In this document: positions 1-7,127 of the stretch, piece after piece
How positions within the stretch are numbered: the first letter of the stretch is position 1
Layout of the letters: the number at the start of each line of letters is the position of its first letter
Source of the DNA: Bacteroidota bacterium
GTDB lineage: Bacteria; Bacteroidota; Ignavibacteria; UBA10030; SZUA-254
DNA length: 64,000 bases
Assembly (NCBI GenBank): GCA_036522515.1
Contig: DATDFQ010000056.1
Span: 335,730-399,729 of the forward strand
Reading direction: 5' to 3'
Position numbers and translations under genes: made by a program
Notes under the pieces: model-generated
What the model saw: the letters and a program-made list of their open reading frames with translations, nothing else
The model's database searches: none
What the model was told of the DNA's origin: nothing

Positions 1-47
1 GGGGTGGAAATGTTGCGGGGAGGGGTGTCATCCTGGGCGTTTCTGTG

Positions 48-122
48 TCATCCTGAGGGAGCGCAGCGACCGAAGGATCTCCCTGCCGGAAGCGTTGAGA
101 TCCTTCGCTACGCTCAGGATGA
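48..122. repeat. 75-bp dispersed inverted repeat, copy 1
   Basis: A 34-nt left arm (starts TCATCCTGAG, ends AAGGATCTC) and a 26-nt right arm (starts GAGATCC, ends CAGGATGA) are inverted copies of one another except for an extra 8 nt in the left arm. They flank a 15-nt core. Copies of identical overall length lie at 28811-28885 and 38314-38388, and a single long arm lies at 62221. It sits just downstream of the YCF48 gene, so it could act as a transcript-end hairpin. A further partial TCATCCTG occurs at 28-35. Confidence 0.8.
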
Positions 123-152
123 CAGGACGGAAAGGGAGCCCCGGGTCGGGGA

Positions 153-3100
153 TTATTTCAGAACGACCAGTTTCCTCACCTGCCGGAACACCGTCCGATC
201 GTTGCCGGTCGCTTCCATCCTGTAAAAATAGACCCCGGACCCGAGCCCGGCCGCGTTCAGAATCGCCGTATGGCTCCCCGCGGAGAACTTCTGGTGATCG
301 GTGAGCACCGCAACCTGTTGGCCGATCGGATTGTAGACTGTGAGCGAGACGCTCGCATCCACTGGCAGGTCGAATTCGATGAACGTGGTCGGGTTGAAGG
401 GATTGGGATAATTCTGCCTGAGCGAGAAATGCGCCGGCAGGGGGGCCGAAAGTTGGAGATGGACGCCGACAACCCCCGCGGCGGGTTCGCCGATATCGAT
501 GCTTCCCTCCCGCTCCGTGCGGGCCGAGCCGGACAGTGAGCCCGGGTTGCCGTTTGCGAAGGAGATCGACCGGACTTCGTCCTGGCAGAGGCTCCAGGTG
601 AGAGAAACCGGATAGGATTCGGATTGTATGCGAATCTCGAACGACCGGGCTGTATCGGACAGAAGTTTCACCATGCTTCCCGATGTGAACCGGGCGTCGA
701 GGAGCTGACCCGGCGGAGGAGGCGGAAGTTCAAACCATGACATGGCGTCCGGGGAGGCCGTCGCTTTTCCAAAGTAGAGGGTTTGCCGGTGCCCGTGCCG
801 GTCGTCGATCCTGAGCTGGTTCAGGTGGGAGAGCAGTTCCGATGCGGGTGGCTCCGCCGCCTGCTTGTCGGCGGGGCCCGGAGAGGAAAGGATGAGTTTT
901 CCGCCACCCCGCACTTTGACCCAGTATCCCTTCGAGGGGCGGATGGAGTCGGCCACCGTGTAGGCGTTTGTGTATCCGAAATAGTTCGAGGTGACGATGC
1001 CCGGCGGGACCTGCACGATGCTCCCGCGCGCCACGGGACTGGAAATCGATCCGATCAGATTCCAGCCGTCCGCTACCGTGACGGTGTCGGCGGTGCGCGC
1101 CGACCCGTCGAACCCGGTAACTCCGCTCGCCGGGAGTTTGATCCAGTATCCGGGACCGTTGCGCATCGAGTCGGAGATGTAATAACTCCCGCTATAACCG
1201 AAGAGGGGGGAACTTGCGGAAGGAAAGAGCTTGATCCTTGTCGTGCTGCCCGTCCGCGTGAGCGGAAATGCGATCAGGTTCCACGATTGATTGAAGGAAT
1301 AATAGATGGGGGGTTTCTGGACGATCTGAAGCGTCTTCACGGAGGAGTTCGACACAACGAGCGAGCCCTGAAGCTTCATGCTCACCGAATAGAGTCCTCC
1401 TTGCGTTGCCTGATCCTGAAGGAAGAAGGTACCGGATGCGAGGCGCGACCGGTTCCAGGTGATCGTAAACGGGTACCCGCCGGGTCCCGGTTGGATCGTG
1501 AACGAATAGACGCGTTGGGGGCCGGACGGCTCGAACAGGTTGCGTATGTCGACGCTCGTTCCCCGGGTGGGCGGAATAACCCACCGCGCGTCGAACGTTC
1601 CGGCCGGGGGGGTCGGGCCCAGCTCGAACTCTCCGAACGCATCGTCGATCCCATCCGTCGCGCCGGCTTCCGCGCCGATGAGGAGCTGGCCGCTCGCGTT
1701 GCCCTGATCGGTGATCGTCAGCGTGTCGAGGAACGCGAACGGATGGACCGGCACGTAATCGTACCGTCCGAGATACCACTTTGAGAAAGACCTGACAGAA
1801 TCAAGGGAAACAGCCACCACATCGGAGTCGAGAAAGTCCGTGCTCCCCAGGTCGAAGATCACCCCGGCGGAGTCGCGGAACAGGGAAAGGTCGTTGATCG
1901 CCACCGGCGATTCGGCGCTGTCATACCGGAGAGAGATGCTTGCCTCATAATTGCTGCCCCCCACAAGGGTGGTTGTATAATACCGCTTCGCGAACATCGA
2001 ATCGGGGAGCCCCGGGGGGAGGAGGTTCGGATAGGTCGTCATGAACACGGTATCCGGGGTGACCCCGACGGGATAGAATTGCAGATAGGTGACCGGGCTC
2101 TCGAAGCGGTAGGGGGCGGAGGATCCATGCCTGAGGGCGCGTTTGATCGTTCCGGCCGTGACGAATGCAGGCCCGTCGAGGGAGGCCGGGTCCGGGTTCA
2201 ACATCGTCAGCGTGTCGATCGAGCGCTGATTCAAATTCGAAAGGAGTGTGACGCCGTCCCTGATGCTGATGTTCCCGAGTGTCGACATGCTGGCGTTCTC
2301 TCTCAGGACGATGCTGTTAAACGATCCCTTGATCTGCCCCCGGCCGGTGAAGATGATGGTCGAATTGCCGGGGATGAACGACCCTCCCACAAACGTGGAA
2401 AAGTTTCCTCCCACCGTGATCTTGGGGGAAGCGGCCGGGTCGATTTCGAGCGTCCCGAACATGCTGACGCTTCCCTTGACGAGAAGGTTGGCGAGCCCGC
2501 TTCTGATCGTGAGTTTCGCACCTGCCGCAATCGCCAATCCGCCGATGTCCACCTGCTGCAGGACCGATCGGAAGACGGGCTTGTTGACCGTGGAGGGAAT
2601 GACGACGCTGTCCGCCTTATCGGGCACGCCGGGGGGACTCCAGTTCCCCGGACTCGACCAGAGCGAATCGAACGCGCCCGTCCATGTTCTGATCGGCAGG
2701 GGGGAAATTGCCGAACAGATGATCGTCCCGCCCAGGCCGGTGGCGAACACGACTCCCCCGGAAGATGTCTTCAGGACCTGCACCTCGAAGAGGGTATTGG
2801 TGGTCGGACTGTACGGAAGGTTCCAGCTTGCGCCTCCATCCGTCGTGCTCACGATCGTTCCGTCGTCTCCGACGCCCCACCCGACGGTGGGCGAAAAGAA
2901 GGAGAGCCCGTACAGGGTCGCGTCCGTGTTCGTCGGATGCGATACCCAGGTCGCACCGCCGTTCGTGGTCTTCACCAGCGCGCCAAAGTCGCCGCCGGCA
3001 TAGACCGTGTTCGCGTCGATCACCTCCAGGGAATAGAGAGCCTGGGGGGTCCCGCTGTTTTGGTTGATCCAGGTCGTGCCGCCGTTCGTCGTCTTGATGA

Positions 3101-4505
3101 TCGTTCCGCCGTAACCGACCGCCCAACCGGTGAGCGTGTTGGCGAACTTCACCCTGAGGAGCGATTGAAAGGTCTGCGCCGTCTCGGGCAGCCACGTCAC
3201 GCCGGCGTTCTTGGTGGCGAGAATTGTGCCCAGGTCGCCCACGGTCCAACCGGTGGTGGAATTCACGAAATGCACGGAGTAGAGGGTGGGATCGGTGTGG
3301 CTGTGCTGAACGAGCCAGGTTGCGCCGCCATTCGTCGTCTTGAGAATATTGGCGCTGTCACCGACCGCAAAGCCGGTCGTATTGTTGAGGAAATAGACTC
3401 CGTAGAGATTCTGAAAGGTTCCGCTGCTCAGCAGGCTCCAGGTCATCCCCGCGTCTGTCGTGGTCACAATCGTCCCGACATCGCCCACGGCGAATCCGGT
3501 CGTCACCCCGGGGAACGAGACAGCGCTGATGAGTTCCTTCACCCCGTTCGACTGCGAAATCCATGTCGTGCCGCCGTCGGTGGTCTTGAGCATCGTTCCC
3601 AGATCCCCGACCACCCAGCCGGTGGTCTGCGAAACAAAGCGCGGCGAGAAGAGGTCGTTATAGGTCGGGGTCTGCTGGGTGAACCATGAGGCGCCTCCGT
3701 TTGTGGTCTTGATGATGCTCCCGAACTCGCCGCACGCCCACCCGTTTAACGACGAGGTAAATTGCAAGCCGTAGAGACTGAGGTTGGTGCCGCTGACCAC
3801 CGGGCTCCAGGAAGTCCCTCCGTTGGTAGTCTTGTACATGAGACCGAACGCTCCGACAGCAAATCCGACAACGGGGGAGGTGAAGGTGACCGAGAAGAAG
3901 GGCTGATTCGAACCGATCGATTGATGGGTCCAGGTGGCCCCGCCGTCGGTGGTTTTCGCGATCGTGCCGTTCACCCCCGCGGCCCATCCGGCGGACGCGG
4001 ATGAAAAAAAGAGCGAATAGAGCGTCGAGGTCGTGCTGCTGTTTTGCACGTTCCAGGTCGCCCCTCCGTCCGTCGTTTTCAGCATTGTCCCCTGAAACCC
4101 GGTGACCCATCCGGTGGTCGGGGAAATGAAATTGATCGCGTAGAGATCGTAGGGGGTGACCGTGTTCTGGATACTCCACGAGAGCCCCCCATTCGTGGTC
4201 TTCAGAATCCTGCCGGATTCGCCCACCACCCAGCCGACCGAGTCGGAGAGGAATTGGACAGCGAATAATTGCTCGACGATCCCCGCGGCGTTGAAATCGA
4301 CATTCCAGGTGCTGCCGCCGTTTGTGGTCCGCAGGATTGTGCCGAGGTCGCCCACCGCGACAGCGGTGTTCGCGTTGATCCCCCAAACGCCGTTAAGGAG
4401 GTTCCCCTGCGGGAGCGGATTGATCCACTGCCATGGAGTCGATTGGGACGACGCCGGCCGGAAAGAGAGGATCACACACGAAAGTATCAGCAAAAACCGT
4501 TTCAT
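153..4505 (-). CDS. Giant YCF48-repeat secreted protein with T9SS C-terminal sorting domain
   Basis: A 1450-aa secreted protein. An N-terminal signal peptide (MKRFLLILSCVILSF) is followed by about 13 tandem YCF48/BNR-like beta-propeller blades (residues ~25-620), each with a GWxVGxxGTIxKTTxGGxTW-like core. Next comes a segment starting TWTGAFDSLW, like the beginning of adhesin/autotransporter-type beta-helices. The C-terminal ~85 residues (QNYPNPFNPTTFIEFDLP, then GVYFYRM) are a T9SS type-A sorting domain, so export through T9SS and cell-surface attachment or release is expected. YCF48 repeats take their name from a photosystem II assembly factor, but in heterotrophs they form generic surface propellers; no photosynthesis role is implied. 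The ligand is unknown. It stands alone, with its own promoter at 4619-4647 and a leader of about 107 nt. Confidence 0.9.
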   Translation of the reverse strand: MKRFLLILSCVILSFRPASSQSTPWQWINPLPQGNLLNGVWGINANTAVAVGDLGTILRTTNGGSTWNVDFNAAGIVEQLFAVQFLSDSVGWVVGESGRILKTTNGGLSWSIQNTVTPYDLYAINFISPTTGWVTGFQGTMLKTTDGGATWNVQNSSTTSTLYSLFFSSASAGWAAGVNGTIAKTTDGGATWTHQSIGSNQPFFSVTFTSPVVGFAVGAFGLMYKTTNGGTSWSPVVSGTNLSLYGLQFTSSLNGWACGEFGSIIKTTNGGASWFTQQTPTYNDLFSPRFVSQTTGWVVGDLGTMLKTTDGGTTWISQSNGVKELISAVSFPGVTTGFAVGDVGTIVTTTDAGMTWSLLSSGTFQNLYGVYFLNNTTGFAVGDSANILKTTNGGATWLVQHSHTDPTLYSVHFVNSTTGWTVGDLGTILATKNAGVTWLPETAQTFQSLLRVKFANTLTGWAVGYGGTIIKTTNGGTTWINQNSGTPQALYSLEVIDANTVYAGGDFGALVKTTNGGATWVSHPTNTDATLYGLSFFSPTVGWGVGDDGTIVSTTDGGASWNLPYSPTTNTLFEVQVLKTSSGGVVFATGLGGTIICSAISPLPIRTWTGAFDSLWSSPGNWSPPGVPDKADSVVIPSTVNKPVFRSVLQQVDIGGLAIAAGAKLTIRSGLANLLVKGSVSMFGTLEIDPAASPKITVGGNFSTFVGGSFIPGNSTIIFTGRGQIKGSFNSIVLRENASMSTLGNISIRDGVTLLSNLNQRSIDTLTMLNPDPASLDGPAFVTAGTIKRALRHGSSAPYRFESPVTYLQFYPVGVTPDTVFMTTYPNLLPPGLPDSMFAKRYYTTTLVGGSNYEASISLRYDSAESPVAINDLSLFRDSAGVIFDLGSTDFLDSDVVAVSLDSVRSFSKWYLGRYDYVPVHPFAFLDTLTITDQGNASGQLLIGAEAGATDGIDDAFGEFELGPTPPAGTFDARWVIPPTRGTSVDIRNLFEPSGPQRVYSFTIQPGPGGYPFTITWNRSRLASGTFFLQDQATQGGLYSVSMKLQGSLVVSNSSVKTLQIVQKPPIYYSFNQSWNLIAFPLTRTGSTTRIKLFPSASSPLFGYSGSYYISDSMRNGPGYWIKLPASGVTGFDGSARTADTVTVADGWNLIGSISSPVARGSIVQVPPGIVTSNYFGYTNAYTVADSIRPSKGYWVKVRGGGKLILSSPGPADKQAAEPPASELLSHLNQLRIDDRHGHRQTLYFGKATASPDAMSWFELPPPPPGQLLDARFTSGSMVKLLSDTARSFEIRIQSESYPVSLTWSLCQDEVRSISFANGNPGSLSGSARTEREGSIDIGEPAAGVVGVHLQLSAPLPAHFSLRQNYPNPFNPTTFIEFDLPVDASVSLTVYNPIGQQVAVLTDHQKFSAGSHTAILNAAGLGSGVYFYRMEATGNDRTVFRQVRKLVVLK

Positions 4506-4618
4506 AGTTCCCTTGCCCCTGCGATTTGGTTCAGAAAACCGTTGCCTCCCGATCTACCGCGCGGATCCCCGGAAGTTCGATACTTGGGCTTAAATGAAGG
4601 GAGTACACCTGTAAAACC

Positions 4619-4647
4619 AATATAGAGAATGCATTATTGAATCTCAA
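4619..4647 (-). promoter_or_regulatory. Sigma70-like promoter of the YCF48 gene
   Basis: On the minus strand TTGAGA (4647-4642), a 17-bp spacer and TATATT (4624-4619) are followed by a ~107-nt leader before the ATG at 4505. This matches the TTGnnn-17-TATATT pattern seen upstream of several other genes in the window. Confidence 0.55.
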
Positions 4648-4687
4648 GACCGGAACATTAAAAATGTCCGGATTTTTGCCCGTTTCG

Positions 4688-4761
4688 GTAGGGGCGACGC
4701 ATGCGTCGCCCGAAAGGATTCTGGAATCCGAAATGCCGGGCGGGGCATGCCCCGCCCCTAC
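4688..4761. repeat. Inverted pair of GTAG-footed REP hairpins (BIME-like)
   Basis: GTAG (4688-4691) is followed by the perfect palindrome 4692-4711 (GGGCGACGCA/TGCGTCGCCC). On the opposite strand a second GTAG (CTAC at 4758-4761) foots the palindrome 4738-4757. A GTAG foot plus hairpin is the hallmark of REP sequences mobilised by RAYT (TnpA-REP) transposases. No RAYT gene is in the window. Between 4506 and 4846 I see only this pair and the two promoters. Confidence 0.6.
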
Positions 4762-4810
4762 AACGTGTACCGGTTGAGGGAATTGGATGAAAGTGCATCA
4801 CCCCCCATTC

Positions 4811-4839
4811 TTGACAAGGGGTGGACGATTTCGTATTAT
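4811..4839 (+). promoter_or_regulatory. Near-consensus promoter of the hydrolase gene
   Basis: TTGACA (4811-4816), a 17-bp spacer and TATTAT (4834-4839). The expected transcription start (about 7 nt after the -10 box) coincides with the ATG at 4847, so the message would be leaderless. An upstream in-frame ATG at 4838 lies inside the -10 box and could not be translated from this promoter. Confidence 0.6.
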
Positions 4840-4846
4840 GGTCACG

Positions 4847-5707
4847 ATGGTCGGGCCTCTCCTCGCTCACGAGTCATTCGAACTGCTGAATTCAGGCCAG
4901 GATCCGATTCGGGGCGATTTGCGATACTCCAGGGACGACTTCCCGCACAAGCCGGTCGTCATCGTTTGCCACAGTTTTATGGCCTTCAAGGATTGGGGCT
5001 TTTTCCCCCGCCTGGGCGAGCAGCTTGCGCGACGGGGTTTTGCGTCGATCACGTTCAACTTCTCAAAGAACGGCGTCAACGGGGACGGCGCGAGAATCAC
5101 CCGGATGGACCGGTTTGCGGCCAACACGTTTTCGCAGGAACTCGCAGATCTCGGGACGGTGATCGAGGCCGTCGGGGAGAAGCGGCTGGGATCGGGTGTC
5201 ATTGACAGTGATAAAATAGTTCTTCTCGGGCACTCGCGGGGCGGAGGCATTGCCATTGTCCGCGCCTCTTTCGATCGGAGGGTAGCCGCGCTCGTGAGCT
5301 GGTCCGCAGTCTCGACGTTCGATCGATGGACCGCCCACCAGAAGGAGAGATGGAGAGCCAACGGATATCTCCCGTTGTCGAGAGATACCACGGCGAGTCC
5401 CCTTCGGCTCGGCATCACCCTGTTGGAAGATCTCGAAGAGCACGGGAGCGCGCTGAGCGTCCTCGATGCGGCCTCCAGGGTCGCAGTTCCGTGGCTCATT
5501 CTCCACGGTGAAGCCGATGTGATGGTTCCGCACAGGGAGGCGGAAGCGTTGTATGCGGTCTCTGCCCGGGCCACTACCGAGTACCTGTTGCTTGAGAAGG
5601 TCGGGCACCTCTATAATGCGGCCTCGGAAACGGCGGATTCTTACAGGACATTGGACGGCATCATTGAACTCACGGCGGATTGGATACACCGCAATCTCAC
5701 TACGTAG
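4847..5707 (+). CDS. Alpha/beta hydrolase (dienelactone hydrolase-like serine hydrolase)
   Basis: A 286-aa alpha/beta hydrolase, counted from the ATG at 4847. The nucleophile elbow is GHSRGGG (LLGHSRGGGIAIVRA), the acidic residue lies in HGEADVMVPH, and the catalytic His is probably in LEKVGHLY near the C-terminus. An early CHSFMAFKDWG segment supplies the oxyanion region, as in the DLH/acyl-aminopeptidase-like group. No signal peptide is seen, so it is probably cytosolic; the substrate cannot be told. An open frame runs back to 4787, but the promoter overlaps it and family similarity begins around FELLNSG, so I chose 4847. The TAG stop (5705-5707) overlaps the Shine-Dalgarno of bioY, suggesting one transcript. 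Confidence 0.85.
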   Translation: MVGPLLAHESFELLNSGQDPIRGDLRYSRDDFPHKPVVIVCHSFMAFKDWGFFPRLGEQLARRGFASITFNFSKNGVNGDGARITRMDRFAANTFSQELADLGTVIEAVGEKRLGSGVIDSDKIVLLGHSRGGGIAIVRASFDRRVAALVSWSAVSTFDRWTAHQKERWRANGYLPLSRDTTASPLRLGITLLEDLEEHGSALSVLDAASRVAVPWLILHGEADVMVPHREAEALYAVSARATTEYLLLEKVGHLYNAASETADSYRTLDGIIELTADWIHRNLTT

Positions 5708-5715
5708 GAGCAGAC

Positions 5716-6297
5716 ATGCAACCTCATCATGACGGGACAGTCCTCGCAAATCCGCCGGGTACAATTGACAGCCGGTCCACGGCCATCCAGGCGGTACTGG
5801 TCTTCGCCTTTGCGGCGGGAACGGCGATCGGCGCTCAGATCGAGCTTCCGCACCAGCCGGTTCCTTATACGCTTCAGACGTTTTTCGTTCTCCTCTCCGC
5901 TGCGGTGCTCGGGGCCCGCAAGGGAGCGGTGAGCCAGCTCCTCTATTTGACGATGGGAGCGATCGGTCTTCCGGTCTTCGCGCACTGGGGAGCGGGATTC
6001 GCCGTCCTCGCGGGGCCGACCGGGGGATATCTCCTGAGTTTTCCTCTCGCAGCGCTCGTGGCCGGCTGGATAGTCCGCCGGAACGGAAGCATGTTCTCGA
6101 CGGTTGCCGGGATGGTCTGCGGGCTCCTGGTTATCTTCAGTGTCGGGACCCTCCAGCTGGGACTTCTTTACTATCACGATGTTGCAGGTGCGATCGTCAA
6201 CGGGTTCCTGATATTTTCATGGTGGGATCTCCTCAAGCTTGCCGCGGCCGTCCTCGTCGCCCGCCGCTGGAGCGGAGGATCATCGCGCCGGTCGTGA
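5716..6297 (+). CDS. bioY: BioY biotin transporter (ECF S component)
   Basis: A 193-aa integral membrane protein with about six hydrophobic helices. BioY signatures are visible: PHQPVPYTLQTFFVLLSAA near the N-terminus, GARKGAVSQLLYLTMGAIGLPVF, and AGPTGGYLLSFPLAA. BioY is the biotin-binding S component of energy-coupling-factor transporters. No BioM/BioN (ECF ATPase or T protein) is nearby, so this is a solitary BioY that either shares a general ECF module or works alone. The start is the ATG at 5716, preceded by TAGGAG at a good distance; the longer frame from 5680 lies within the upstream gene's end. Some family members recruit ECF modules encoded elsewhere. Confidence 0.93.
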   Translation: MQPHHDGTVLANPPGTIDSRSTAIQAVLVFAFAAGTAIGAQIELPHQPVPYTLQTFFVLLSAAVLGARKGAVSQLLYLTMGAIGLPVFAHWGAGFAVLAGPTGGYLLSFPLAALVAGWIVRRNGSMFSTVAGMVCGLLVIFSVGTLQLGLLYYHDVAGAIVNGFLIFSWWDLLKLAAAVLVARRWSGGSSRRS

Positions 6298-6357
6298 CGC
6301 GACGCTGCGTCCGCGTAGAGGCAACCCAACTTATCGTAGCACAAAGGGAGACAGGGT

Positions 6358-7029
6358 ATCCGAATCCTGCTTGTCGAGGACGAGAAGAAGCTCGCCCGTT
6401 CCATAAAGCAGCAGCTCGAGCGCGCCGGAAACACCGTGGAAATTGCGGGAGATGGCGTTGCGGCTGAAGAGAGAGCCCGGAGAGGGGAGTTCCATCTCAT
6501 TGTTCTCGATCTCAATCTCCCGAGGAAGTCCGGCCTCGATGTCCTTCGCGATCTCCGGGCTGATTCTTACATGACGCCGGTTCTCATCCTCACGGCCGTG
6601 GATGGGGTGGAACACCGGATCGAAGGGTTGAAACTGGGAGCGGACGACTATCTCATCAAGCCCTTCGACTCAGGCGAACTCCAGGCCCGGATCGACGCCG
6701 TCGTGCGCCGCTCGGGCTCCTCGAAAACATCGATTCTGCAGGCTGCGGATCTGCTGATGGATGTCGTGAAGCGAACCGTGGAGCGGGCCGGGCAGAGGAT
6801 ATCGCTCAGCGACAAGGAGTTTGCATTGCTCGAATTCCTGTTGAGAAACAAGAATCAGATTCTGACACGCAAACGGCTCATCGAGCAGGTGTGGGGTTAC
6901 CAGTTCGACACGGGAACCAACATCGTCGATGTGTATATCAGCTATTTGCGGCAGTCCGTCGACAAGGGATACCCGAAGAAACTCATCCACACCATGCACG
7001 GTGAAGGGTTTATCCTTGTCGACGACTGA
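6358..7029 (+). CDS. OmpR/PhoB-family response regulator, apparent AUC start
   Basis: A 223-aa two-component response regulator if started at ATC 6358. The receiver domain has the acidic pair E7/D8 (RILLVEDE), phospho-acceptor D51 (VLDLNLP) and the conserved Lys in YLIKPF. The C-terminal winged helix (residues ~130-223, LSDKEFALLEFLL then VWGYQFDTGTNIVDVYISYLR) is of the OmpR type. No ATG, GTG or TTG occurs between the in-frame TAG (6337-6339) and the receiver. ATC 6358 aligns exactly with the family's Met1 and lies 7 nt after AAAGGGAG (6343-6350). The first NTG codon (GTG 6436) would delete beta-strand 1 and the E/D pair. A sequence error at one base is the alternative. The partner is the downstream kinase. 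Confidence 0.85.
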   Translation: MRILLVEDEKKLARSIKQQLERAGNTVEIAGDGVAAEERARRGEFHLIVLDLNLPRKSGLDVLRDLRADSYMTPVLILTAVDGVEHRIEGLKLGADDYLIKPFDSGELQARIDAVVRRSGSSKTSILQAADLLMDVVKRTVERAGQRISLSDKEFALLEFLLRNKNQILTRKRLIEQVWGYQFDTGTNIVDVYISYLRQSVDKGYPKKLIHTMHGEGFILVDD

Positions 7030-7127
7030 GAGAGCACTCGCTGCCCCGCCGTGCCTGATCTCCCGGACGCCTCCCGTGGCGGACGGTGGGGCCCGGAACT
7101 GAACCCCCCTCCCTGATCAGCCTGAAC

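Noticed and set aside
2079..3689. Long open frame (536 codons) antisense to the YCF48 gene
   Set aside because: It mirrors the repeat protein in GC-rich DNA; its product is rich in Arg, Gly and Asp without domains, signal or start context.
153..4505. Photosynthesis role suggested by the YCF48 similarity
   Set aside because: The gene is a secreted T9SS cargo and no photosynthesis gene is in the window; the repeat is widespread in heterotrophs.
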